Assembly: GCA_964361645.1 (NCBI GenBank)
Contig: CAYIBK010000012.1
Location: 1-28,824 of the forward strand
DNA from: 2-01-FULL-39-33 sp964361645
Lineage (GTDB): Bacteria > Patescibacteriota > Patescibacteriia > 2-01-FULL-39-33
Reading direction: 5' to 3'
Length of the DNA: 28,824 bases
The position numbers and the translations under genes are program-made. The notes beneath the pieces are model-generated. The model was not told the origin of the DNA and did not search any database. It worked only from the letters and a program-made list of their open reading frames with translations. Positions 15,226 to 23,567 of the stretch are shown in pieces. The first letter of the stretch is position 1, and the number at the start of each line of letters is the position of its first letter.

Positions 15226-16392
15226 ATGTTAAATTGGATTGAATTTCTACATATTTACCAACCCCCAAATCAAGATAGGGGAATATTAGATCAGGTGGCC
15301 AGTGAGAGTTATAATCATATTATATGGCTACTTAAAAAATATCCTAAATTTAAAATTACTCTCAATGTATCAGGATCACTACTAGAACAATTAAATGACA
15401 GTGGTTACTCCAAATTAATCAAGGACATCAAATCCCTAACCAAAAAAGGAAAAATAGAATTGGTCGGTAGTGCTATGTTCCATCCTATTTTACCACTCTT
15501 GCCTGAAAGTGAAATAAAAAGACAAATCCAACTTAATAATGAAATTATTATTAAAAAATTTGGTTTAAACTATCAGCCGAACGGATTTTATCTTCCAGAA
15601 ATGGCTTATAACCCTAAAATGGCGGAAATAATTAAAGACCTTGGTTATAAATGGATTATCTTAGATGAAATTCACGCCGGAAAGAATAGTTTAAACAATA
15701 AAGTAAAATATAAAATAAAAAACAATGGTCTTTATGTTATCTTCCGCGATAGAAAATATTCAAAAAGCTTCCCACCGGAATCTATCATAAAAAACATTAA
15801 AGAATTAAACAACCCAACCAAAGACAATAACTATCTTATTACCGCCCACGACGGAGAATTATACGGCCACTACCATAAAAATGACTATGGCTATTATGAA
15901 AGAGTTTTTAACAATAAATCGATTAGAAATTTGTTAATCTCGGAGTATTTAAAATCTCTAAAGAGAACCGAAGAAATAACCCCGCGCTCTGCCAACTGGG
16001 AATCAACCGAAATAGAACTGAAGAAACATATTCCCTATGCCCTTTGGGATAATCCTAAAAACAAAATTCATAAAAAACTCTGGGAATTAAGAGAGTTGGC
16101 CATTAAAACATTGAATAAAAATCAGTCTGATTCTAACTACTTATGGTCTAGAAGACATTTAGACCATGGCCTGTCCAGTTGTTACTGGTGGTGGGCAGCT
16201 GAAAGAAAGCCTGACAGCTTCTCGCCCATAGCTTGGAATCCGACAGAAGTAGAAAAGGGTTTAAAAGAACTGATCAATAGCATTAGATCGCTTAAAAATG
16301 CCGATTCAAAAACGAAACTTAAAGCCGAAAAGTTATATTTATTTTTAACTAAAGCCATTTGGCAAAAACATTGGAAAAGATATGCATCCTAA
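15226..16392 (+). CDS. GH57 glycoside hydrolase (alpha-amylase or glucanotransferase type)
   Basis: The 388-residue protein carries the five conserved regions of family 57. They are HIYQP at residue 9, GSAMFHPILP at 81-90, FYLPEMAY with the nucleophile E125, TAHDGELYGH with the acid/base D209, and a C-terminal helical region with RRHLDHGLSSCYWWW. Family members include alpha-amylases, 4-alpha-glucanotransferases, amylopullulanases and branching enzymes, and the exact activity cannot be read from the sequence. Branching would neatly complete the neighbouring glycogen synthase, since no glgB is seen, but at 388 residues it is shorter than typical GH57 branching enzymes. No signal peptide. It starts 3 bases after glgA. 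Confidence 0.85.
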   Translation: MLNWIEFLHIYQPPNQDRGILDQVASESYNHIIWLLKKYPKFKITLNVSGSLLEQLNDSGYSKLIKDIKSLTKKGKIELVGSAMFHPILPLLPESEIKRQIQLNNEIIIKKFGLNYQPNGFYLPEMAYNPKMAEIIKDLGYKWIILDEIHAGKNSLNNKVKYKIKNNGLYVIFRDRKYSKSFPPESIIKNIKELNNPTKDNNYLITAHDGELYGHYHKNDYGYYERVFNNKSIRNLLISEYLKSLKRTEEITPRSANWESTEIELKKHIPYALWDNPKNKIHKKLWELRELAIKTLNKNQSDSNYLWSRRHLDHGLSSCYWWWAAERKPDSFSPIAWNPTEVEKGLKELINSIRSLKNADSKTKLKAEKLYLFLTKAIWQKHWKRYAS

Positions 16393-17407
16393 AAATAAAA
16401 ATTCTATCCCCCTGGAAAACCTGCTAGATGAGAAGTACATTACAAAGTTATTTAATGCTAATCTTAAAAAGAATTATCCTGAATTTATTAGAATAGACAA
16501 ACTACAGATTCTAATAATTAAAGAACGGCTGGGTGATGATTTTGAACATGTTGTAGCTAATTATAGCTTTTTAATGGCCAGAGTAATTGGTAAGGAAAAA
16601 AAATATTTAAGACTAAATATTTTTTGTTCGGCTCATTCTGATGGCTCCAGAAAAAAAATAATGGAAATTTTGAAATTTGTAAATCGAAATAATATCTCCA
16701 GCCAAAAAGCCTTGTTTTATGATAATAAAACTCAAGCCATGTTTTATGAGGGAGTTCGCGGACAAAATCTCTATTATTATATTCAACACCAGGCAGATAT
16801 TAAAAGATATGTCAAAGAAGTGGCTATCAAACTAGCCTCTCTCCATAAATTGAAAATTGATCCTAAACTAAAAATTTCCAAATTCAGAAGTAGCTTATGG
16901 TCATTGGATCCTAGTAATGTTTTAGGCGATAAAGAAATAAAATTGGAAAATTGCAAAATAGAAATCATCAAGCTTTTAAATTATATCAAGGTGGAATTTA
17001 AAAAATTGAAGATAGAGGATAATCAGAAATTTTTCATTCATGGTGATTTTCATCCGGAAAATATAATTATTGAAGAAGATACAAAAATTATAAATATTAT
17101 AGATTTCACCGATGTAAGAGTGTCTGATTTCGCCCAGGATATAGGATCTTTCTTGCAACAATTTAGATTCATGTCTTTAAGGTTTTATCCTGATCGGAAA
17201 ATAGAATATTATCAAAATATTTTTTTAAAAAATTATTTCAAAAATAGAAATATAGAAATGAACCAAGACATAGAGAATAGAATGCTATTCTTCCAGGCTT
17301 GGTTATCGTTACGCAGTGCAGTTTTCTTTTTACGCAGTCAAAATGCAGAAGTAAAAGTTAATTTTCTAATCCAGCAAAGTAAAGAATTTTTAGATCAAAT
17401 TAAATAA
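16382..17407 (+). CDS. aminoglycoside-phosphotransferase-fold small-molecule kinase
   Basis: The 341-residue protein has the APH/choline-kinase fold. The catalytic loop is HGDFHPENI (H220, D222, N227) and the metal-binding motif is IIDFTD with D241. A Gly-rich N-lobe is not obvious, as is usual for the fold. Substrates across the family range from antibiotics to sugars and choline. Sitting 11 bases inside the end of the GH57 gene in an alpha-glucan cluster, it is most simply a sugar kinase, analogous in role to maltokinase, though it lacks clear maltokinase-specific features. Drug resistance is not implied. The next gene follows after 6 bases. Confidence 0.75.
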   Translation: MHPKNKNSIPLENLLDEKYITKLFNANLKKNYPEFIRIDKLQILIIKERLGDDFEHVVANYSFLMARVIGKEKKYLRLNIFCSAHSDGSRKKIMEILKFVNRNNISSQKALFYDNKTQAMFYEGVRGQNLYYYIQHQADIKRYVKEVAIKLASLHKLKIDPKLKISKFRSSLWSLDPSNVLGDKEIKLENCKIEIIKLLNYIKVEFKKLKIEDNQKFFIHGDFHPENIIIEEDTKIINIIDFTDVRVSDFAQDIGSFLQQFRFMSLRFYPDRKIEYYQNIFLKNYFKNRNIEMNQDIENRMLFFQAWLSLRSAVFFLRSQNAEVKVNFLIQQSKEFLDQIK

Positions 17408-17413
17408 TTATAA

Positions 17414-18454
17414 ATGAAAATAGCTCATATTCATGTTTGGGATAAAAAAAATAAAGGTGATGTAGCTATTGTTTTAGCTGTCCAGGAACTTCTAAGAAAA
17501 AAATTCCCTTCGGCTAAAATTGTAGACTTTTCAGTAGAAATTTTGAAAAAAATCACTAAGAGAGATGTTGTTAATATTAATAAATGTGATTTAGTAGTCA
17601 TTGGTGGAGGTGGTATTTACTATCACTGGTTTATGCCCTATAATATTAATTCTATTAAAAAAATAAAGCCACCTATAGTGATTTTTGGAGTTGGTTATAT
17701 CAGAGAAATAGGCGCTCGTAAATTAACAAGGACAGAAATAGCTAGTATTGTTTTTTTAAATAATTTTGCTAAACTAGTTTCTGTTCGTGATTATTACACT
17801 AAAAAGTTCCTAATAAAATATGGAGTTCAAGCTAAAAAAATAAAGGTGATAGGTGATCCGGCTATTTTTTTAACAGAAGAAAAAATAAAAAATTTAAAAT
17901 TTAAAAACAAAGTAAAAATAGGTTTTAATTTAAATTATTCTGGCTGGATGGGATTTGGTAAGTACGAAAAAAATATCTTAGATTCTTATAAAAAAACACT
18001 GGCCTATTTTAAAACCAAATATAACGCTGATATTTATTATTTACTCCATCATCCTGATGAGAAAAAAATATTAAAGAAACTTAATATTAAAAATATTAAG
18101 ATTATAGATCTGCCACCTAATCAACAAAAATATTTTTATAGTAAAATGGATTTAATTATTGGCATGATGTTACATTCAGTGGTACTAGCTTTTGGAGCTC
18201 TCACCCCGGAAATAAATGTTGGTTATGACCTGCGCAATAAAAGCTTTGCCCAATTCATTAATTGCCCTGAATTAATTATAAGTTCTGACAAATTAAATAA
18301 ACAACCAGGCCATAATCTTTTAAGTAAATCGAAAACAGTATTATTAAAAAAGAAGGATTATATAAAAAAATTCATAAAAAGAAAGAGTGATATCTGGCAA
18401 CAGCAAGAAAAATTTCTAAACCAGATAGACTTATTAATTAAATCAGATGATTGA
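17414..18454 (+). CDS. polysaccharide pyruvyl transferase family protein
   Basis: The 346-residue protein matches the CsaB/WcaK family, which transfers a ketal pyruvate from phosphoenolpyruvate to cell-wall polysaccharides. Seen here are the N-terminal NKGDVAI (residues 13-19), DLVVIGGGGIYY, SVRDYYTKKFL, VIGDPAIFL, the HHPDE segment and MMLHSVVLAFG near the C-terminal active site. Pyruvylated wall polymers anchor S-layer proteins in many bacteria. That makes this gene a link between the sugar cluster and the cell surface, though no SLH-domain protein is in the window. It lacks a signal peptide, as expected for a cytosolic enzyme. It is co-directional with the kinase 6 bases upstream. Confidence 0.85.
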   Translation: MKIAHIHVWDKKNKGDVAIVLAVQELLRKKFPSAKIVDFSVEILKKITKRDVVNINKCDLVVIGGGGIYYHWFMPYNINSIKKIKPPIVIFGVGYIREIGARKLTRTEIASIVFLNNFAKLVSVRDYYTKKFLIKYGVQAKKIKVIGDPAIFLTEEKIKNLKFKNKVKIGFNLNYSGWMGFGKYEKNILDSYKKTLAYFKTKYNADIYYLLHHPDEKKILKKLNIKNIKIIDLPPNQQKYFYSKMDLIIGMMLHSVVLAFGALTPEINVGYDLRNKSFAQFINCPELIISSDKLNKQPGHNLLSKSKTVLLKKKDYIKKFIKRKSDIWQQQEKFLNQIDLLIKSDD

Positions 18455-18507
18455 ATTAAACCCGTTTTTATAAGATAATATTAACATGGTTTCTAAATCA
18501 AATATTT

Positions 18508-19419
18508 ATGCCTAAGAAATTATTTCCTAACATTATTGCCCTTGACATAGGCGGGACAAAGATTAATATTGGCTTAATTGACAAATTTGGCAGGTTGACT
18601 GAATCTAAAAAAATTACCACACCTCAAAATATAAGTACGAATAAATTCAATGATAATATTTATAAATTAATCGGTGGTTTTAAAAACAAACAAACAGTTA
18701 AGATTGGCGTGGCTCTAGCCGGGCAAATCAGTTGGCCCGATGGATTGATAATCAATGCTCCAAACCTAAAATTATTAAACCATACTAATTTAAAAAAATA
18801 TTTACAGTGGAAATTAAAATTACCTGTTTTTGTAGATAATGATGCTCATTGTTTTGCCCTCTCAGAAGCTATCCTTGGTTCAGGCCAAAAATATGATAAT
18901 GTTGTAGGATTAACTTTGGGTACGGGCATAGGCGGGGGGATAATTATCAATCATAAAATAATAAGAGGAACAAATAATAATGCTGGTGAATTTGGTCATA
19001 TGCAAATAGCCACTAGTGGCTTTAGGTGTTCTTGTGGTTTACTGGGGCACCTGGAATCATATGTTTCTGGAAGAGGTATGATAAAAATTTTTAAACAGTT
19101 AACTAATAAAGAACTAGATACTTTTTCTATTGAGAAGTTATTTTATAAGAAAAACAAAGCAGCCAGACAAACCTTTTTTATTATGTCCAAATGTTTAGGC
19201 ATGGGATTAGCCAATATAGCCAGCGGACTTAACCCAGATATAATTGTAATTGGAGGCGGGCTTATAAGAGTAAAGCCTATTTGGCAAGAAGCCATAAACA
19301 ATTATTTTCCTAAGTATGTTTTTTATAATCAATTAAAAAAAACTAAAATAACTATATCCAAGTTGGGTGATAATAGCGTGCTCTTAGGGGCAGCCCTAAT
19401 TACCACCAATAATTATTGA
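18508..19419 (+). CDS. ROK family sugar kinase (glucokinase-like)
   Basis: The 303-residue protein has the ROK pattern. ALDIGGTKINIG (residues 11-22) binds ATP phosphate, VDNDAHCFALSE carries the catalytic D112, and LGTGIGGGIII comes next. GEFGH (E161, H164) and CSCGLLGHLESY make up the sugar- and zinc-binding region. The zinc motif normally reads CxCGxxGC; here the third Cys is His181 while C174, C176 and H164 remain. Glucose released by the GH15 enzyme is the obvious substrate, but N-acetyl-hexosamines are possible. The 53-base gap to the previous gene is the largest in this run. It ends 2 bases before the penicillin-binding protein gene. Confidence 0.85.
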   Translation: MPKKLFPNIIALDIGGTKINIGLIDKFGRLTESKKITTPQNISTNKFNDNIYKLIGGFKNKQTVKIGVALAGQISWPDGLIINAPNLKLLNHTNLKKYLQWKLKLPVFVDNDAHCFALSEAILGSGQKYDNVVGLTLGTGIGGGIIINHKIIRGTNNNAGEFGHMQIATSGFRCSCGLLGHLESYVSGRGMIKIFKQLTNKELDTFSIEKLFYKKNKAARQTFFIMSKCLGMGLANIASGLNPDIIVIGGGLIRVKPIWQEAINNYFPKYVFYNQLKKTKITISKLGDNSVLLGAALITTNNY

Positions 19420-19421
19420 TT

Positions 19422-22016
19422 ATGACTATATCCCAATTATCAAAAAAAATAAAATCATCACAAGATTGGAGAAACCCAACCTATATTAGAGGTGGTGGCT
19501 ACCAACATCAAAGACCGTCAAATAATTTTTCGGTTTCTTCTAAATATAGAAAACCTAAAAACAAAAAAATATTAAGAAAAATACTAGGTATTTTAATTCC
19601 TATAGCTCTATTTTTAATTTTAGTTGGTGGCATTGCTTTACTTGGCTTATTTGCTTGGATATCAAAGGATCTGCCCAATCCAGACGGCATAATTAATAGA
19701 TCGGTTACAGTTAGTACAAAAATATATGATCGAAAAGGTGAAACTGTTTTATACGACATTCATGGTAATATAAAAAGGACTTTAATTAAAATGGATGGAA
19801 TACCAAAACATGTTATCAATGCCACTTTAACCGCTGAAGATAGAAATTTTTACACCCACAGGGGTTTTAGTGCTACGGGTATTATAAGATCGATCTTAAA
19901 AAACATTTTCACTGGGAGTAAGGTTGGGGGATCAACCTTAACCCAGCAATTCGTTAAGAATGCTATTTTAACTAATGAAAAAACTTATACCAGAAAAATT
20001 AAAGAAATATTAATATCATATCGATTAGAAAATGAATTCTCTAAGGATCAGATATTGAATATGTATTTTAACGAAATACCGTATGGTTCTGTTATTTATG
20101 GTGTGGAAGCCGCTGCACAATCATTTTTTGGTAAATCAGCTAAAGATTTAACTATTGCTGAGGGAGCAATTTTAGCGGCTATACCTCAAGCCCCAACTTA
20201 TTATTCACCTTATGGCAACAACAAAGATATATTAATATCTAGACAAAGATATATTATAGATTCTATGGTTGAGCTTGATTATCTTACCAAAGATCAAGCT
20301 GAACAAGCTAAAAATGAAAAAATAATATTTAAACCACTCCAAGATTCAATTATTGCTCCTCATTTTGTAATGTATGTTAAAGAATTATTATCAGAAAAAT
20401 ATGGCGAAGAATTTATTAATCAAGAAGGATTAAAGGTTTATACAACTCTAGATTTAGACAAACAAAAAATAGCCGAAGAAGCTGTTAAACAAGGTGTAGA
20501 AACTAATAGCGTTAAATATGGCTTTACTAATGCCTCTCTCGTCGCCTTAGATCCTAAAACAGGTCAAATAATTGCTATGGTTGGTTCTGTTGATTATTTT
20601 AATGAGAAAATAGACGGCCAAGTTAATGTGGCACTAAGGCCAAGACAACCTGGATCATCATTTAAACCTATTGTTTATACGGCTGCTTTTATAAAAGGCT
20701 ACACCCCCAATACTATTTTATATGATGTGGTAACTAATTTTGACACTACTGGTACTAATAAATATGAACCGCATAATTACGATTCCATTGAACATGGCCC
20801 AGTTACCATAAGAAATGCCTTACAAGGATCTTTGAATATACCGGCAGTTAAAACCACCTATTTAACTGGTTTAGAAAATATTTTAAACTTAGCTGATGAT
20901 TTGGGTTATACCACCTTGGGCGATAGAAGTAGGTTTGGTTTATCTTTAGTTTTAGGGGGTGGGGAAGTTAAATTATTAGAACATGTTGGCGCTTATGCAG
21001 TTTTATCACAAGAAGGAATAAAACATGAAATAACACCTATTTTAAAAATAGAAGATAAAAATGGCAAAGTTTTATTTGAATATAAAGATAAGAAAAAAGA
21101 GGTTTTAGAACCGCAATATGCCCGATTAACTAGTAATATTTTATCAGATGACGGGGCTCGTGCTTATATTTTTGGTGCTGGTGGAAAATTAACCCTACCA
21201 GGCAGGCCAGTAGCGGTAAAAACGGGCACAACTAATGATTATCGTGATGCTTGGACTGTTGGTTACACGCCCAGTTTAGCCGCCGGAGTTTGGGTGGGTA
21301 ATAATAATAACAGTGAAATGAAAAAAGGAGCTGATGGCTCTATAATAGCCGCTCCGATTTGGAATTATTTTATGAGAGAATCATTAAAAGATACTACTCC
21401 AGAAAATTTTACTGCTCCAGAAGAAATTATTACCGGTAAACCTGTGTTAGATGGAGGACAAACAGCGGAAACTATTATAAAAATAGATACTATGTCTAAT
21501 AAATTAGCTACCCAATATACTCCCGAATCAACTATTAAAGAAATTAATATAAAAGAAATGCACGATATTTTATATTATATAAACAAAGATGATCCAAGGG
21601 GTGATAAACCAAAAAATCCAGCAGATGATCAGCAATTTCAAAGTTGGGAGGATAGTATAATTATTTGGGCTAAAAATCAAAATTTTGAGTTAAATCAAAA
21701 TATTGTAATACCAACAGAATATGACAATATCCACTTAGAACAGGATCAGCCTAGTTTAATTATTATTTCTCCTACGCCAGATCAAATTATAAATAATAAT
21801 GAATTAAATATTGATATTACTGCTTCAGCGAAAAGAGGTATAAAAAAGGTAGAATATTATATTGATAATATTTTAATTATTACCAAAAATGATATAACCA
21901 ATACTAATTTAAATATTTCTAATATTACTAGTGGCTCTCATACTTTAATAATTAAAGTTAAAGATGATTTAGAAAATACTGCTATTAAATCAGTGGCTAT
22001 AACTAAAAAAAATTAG
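19422..22016 (+). CDS. class A penicillin-binding protein (PBP1A type) with C-terminal Ig-like domain
   Basis: The 864-residue bifunctional enzyme polymerises and cross-links peptidoglycan. A basic cytoplasmic tail of about 50 residues precedes one membrane helix (about 55-82). The GT51 domain shows AEDRNFYTHRG with E139, then GGSTLTQQFVKN. The transpeptidase has SSFK (S412, K415), SLN (470-472) and KTGT (600-603), so all catalytic motifs are intact. From about residue 770 there is an extra domain with SPTPDQIINNNELNI, IKKVEYYID and GSHTLIIKVKD, typical of bacterial Ig-like modules that bind wall polymers. I chose the ATG at 19422, 2 bases after the ROK stop. The gene ends the plus-strand run, before a strong terminator. 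Confidence 0.95.
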   Translation: MTISQLSKKIKSSQDWRNPTYIRGGGYQHQRPSNNFSVSSKYRKPKNKKILRKILGILIPIALFLILVGGIALLGLFAWISKDLPNPDGIINRSVTVSTKIYDRKGETVLYDIHGNIKRTLIKMDGIPKHVINATLTAEDRNFYTHRGFSATGIIRSILKNIFTGSKVGGSTLTQQFVKNAILTNEKTYTRKIKEILISYRLENEFSKDQILNMYFNEIPYGSVIYGVEAAAQSFFGKSAKDLTIAEGAILAAIPQAPTYYSPYGNNKDILISRQRYIIDSMVELDYLTKDQAEQAKNEKIIFKPLQDSIIAPHFVMYVKELLSEKYGEEFINQEGLKVYTTLDLDKQKIAEEAVKQGVETNSVKYGFTNASLVALDPKTGQIIAMVGSVDYFNEKIDGQVNVALRPRQPGSSFKPIVYTAAFIKGYTPNTILYDVVTNFDTTGTNKYEPHNYDSIEHGPVTIRNALQGSLNIPAVKTTYLTGLENILNLADDLGYTTLGDRSRFGLSLVLGGGEVKLLEHVGAYAVLSQEGIKHEITPILKIEDKNGKVLFEYKDKKKEVLEPQYARLTSNILSDDGARAYIFGAGGKLTLPGRPVAVKTGTTNDYRDAWTVGYTPSLAAGVWVGNNNNSEMKKGADGSIIAAPIWNYFMRESLKDTTPENFTAPEEIITGKPVLDGGQTAETIIKIDTMSNKLATQYTPESTIKEINIKEMHDILYYINKDDPRGDKPKNPADDQQFQSWEDSIIIWAKNQNFELNQNIVIPTEYDNIHLEQDQPSLIIISPTPDQIINNNELNIDITASAKRGIKKVEYYIDNILIITKNDITNTNLNISNITSGSHTLIIKVKDDLENTAIKSVAITKKN

Positions 22017-22103
22017 TAGTTGTAGACAACCACTTGGTCGTGAGAGGCTCAAATTTGACCCAAGAATAGTCAATAACTAAAAACACCTAGATATAATCAA
22101 GTT

Positions 22104-22139
22104 AACCAAAAAACCACCCCTGTGGGTGGTTTTTTGGTT
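22104..22139. terminator. bidirectional terminator between convergent PBP and dnaN genes
   Basis: AACCAAAAAACCACCC (22104-22119) is the exact reverse complement of 22124-22139, with a CTGT loop. The GC-rich top of the stem and A/T runs on both sides serve both strands. Confidence 0.92.
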
Positions 22140-22147
22140 GTAATTAT

Positions 22148-23278
22148 TTATTGTTTTATAGGCATAATAATATAGATGTAATTATTACCCTCATCCGGCT
22201 TAATCACACATGGACTATTACTGTTATTTATTTCTAAAACCACATTATTGGAAGATATATTTTGAAGCCCATCCAATAAATATCTATAATTTAATACCAT
22301 ATTATTATCTTCTCCAGTTATTTCTGATTCTATGGTGGATATATTTTCTCCTGTTTGTGAGGAAGATGAGGTAATGGTTATTTCTTTATTGGTAGAATTT
22401 AATTCAATTTTAACATCATTTATACCACTTTTTGTAAATAAACTAGATGTTTTAACAACTTTTATTAAATCTTTAATATTTAATTTAGCTAAGGTTTTAT
22501 AAGAAGCAGGTATAATTTGAGTGTAATCAGGATATTGACCTTCAATTAATCTAGAGACTAAATCAATACCATTATAGGAAAACATTATTTGATTTTCCGA
22601 AACATATATTTCAATATTTTCCACATCAGCTAAAGAAATATTTTCCTTAAAAATGCCCAGTATTCTTGAAATTTCATTTAGAGTTTTAACGGGAATTATT
22701 ATTTTTCTTTCATTATTATTTTTATTGTCATTTAATTTAATCTTTTTTTCAGTTAAACGATAACTATCAGTGGCGGTTAAAATAATATTATCAGGATATA
22801 AACCCATAAAAACTCCTGATATTTCTGGTCTAGATTCAGAGGTTGACACAGCAAAAACAACTTCAGAAATAGCTTGTTTAAATTCTTTAGCTGATACTAT
22901 ATAAGGATTATTTTTTTCTATTTTAGGAATTAGGGGAAATTCTACTGATGATTGCCCTTTAATTTTAGTTTTTTGCTTTTCACAAATTATTTTTAAATTA
23001 TCATCTTCTAATTCTAGATCAATTCTATTTTTAGGAAGATACGATACATAATCACTAAATAATTTAGCATCTACACTATATTCCCCTTCTTTTTCAATTT
23101 TACTTCTTATTTGTATAGTAATTCCTATTTCTAAATTAGTAGCAGATAAAGTTAATAATTTATTATCCGCTTTAATTAAAATATTAGATAAAATTGGTAA
23201 GTTAGTATTTTTATAAGCTATATGGCTTACCACCATTAAACCCTGATTTAAATTTTCTTGAGTGCAAGATATTTTCAT
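22148..23278 (-). CDS. dnaN: DNA polymerase III beta sliding clamp
   Basis: The 376-residue protein is the ring-forming processivity clamp of the replicase, built from three repeated clamp folds. Recognisable stretches are MKISCTQENLNQGL at the start, LPILSNILI, DSYRLTEKKI in the middle domain, LIEGQYPDY, and the C-terminal YIIMPIKQ. The last corresponds to the P-M-x-x end that lines the partner-binding pocket. Length is typical. It lies downstream of dnaA in the same direction with a 289-base intergenic region that may hold origin elements. It shares a terminator with the convergent penicillin-binding protein gene. Confidence 0.95.
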   Translation of the reverse strand: MKISCTQENLNQGLMVVSHIAYKNTNLPILSNILIKADNKLLTLSATNLEIGITIQIRSKIEKEGEYSVDAKLFSDYVSYLPKNRIDLELEDDNLKIICEKQKTKIKGQSSVEFPLIPKIEKNNPYIVSAKEFKQAISEVVFAVSTSESRPEISGVFMGLYPDNIILTATDSYRLTEKKIKLNDNKNNNERKIIIPVKTLNEISRILGIFKENISLADVENIEIYVSENQIMFSYNGIDLVSRLIEGQYPDYTQIIPASYKTLAKLNIKDLIKVVKTSSLFTKSGINDVKIELNSTNKEITITSSSSQTGENISTIESEITGEDNNMVLNYRYLLDGLQNISSNNVVLEINNSNSPCVIKPDEGNNYIYIIMPIKQ

Positions 23279-23567
23279 AGAAGTATATTATATTAATAAT
23301 AATTAATACTTAATATATAAATAGTAATACTAATAATAAGGAGAGTGTATAAGTGTATAACTATAAAAGTGCTAGATTTTTGTAAAAAAATTATTTTTAT
23401 AATTTGATTTTTGTGGGTATAACTTAGTGGTCTATATTATTTATTATGTTGATATTTATTTTAGTTTTAATTTAATAATATTTATCAACATATAAATAAT
23501 AAGTTATCAACTTTGTATTTACACTTTTTAATAAATTATCAGCAGTAATATATTAATTTTAAACAAC
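23279..23567. other. dnaA-dnaN intergenic region with DnaA-box-like sites (candidate origin)
   Basis: This is a 289-base, very AT-rich non-coding stretch. Two overlapping copies of AGTGTATAA (23344-23352, 23352-23360) read TTATACACT on the minus strand, one mismatch from TTATNCACA. TGGGTATAA (23414-23422) is a third, weaker minus-strand match. TTATCAACA (23482-23490) and TTATCAACT (23504-23512) lie on the plus strand. TATGTTGATA (23445-23454) and TATCAACATA (23483-23492) form a perfect 10-bp inverted repeat. Clustered boxes with AT-rich DNA next to dnaA are typical of chromosomal origins, but in such AT-rich DNA some matches will occur by chance. Confidence 0.55.

Noticed and set aside
16382..17407. 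Antibiotic resistance phosphotransferase
   Set aside because: The fold is shared by many metabolic kinases, and the glucan-cluster context favours a sugar substrate.
18508..19419. Alternative genetic code with TGA as Gly
   Set aside because: TGA ends several genes at the expected family length and the next start follows at once, while Gly positions use GGN.
22017..22100. Small hairpin GTTGT-AG-ACAAC and possible small RNA after the PBP gene
   Set aside because: The stem is only five pairs and no promoter is visible; the strong terminator just downstream explains the region.
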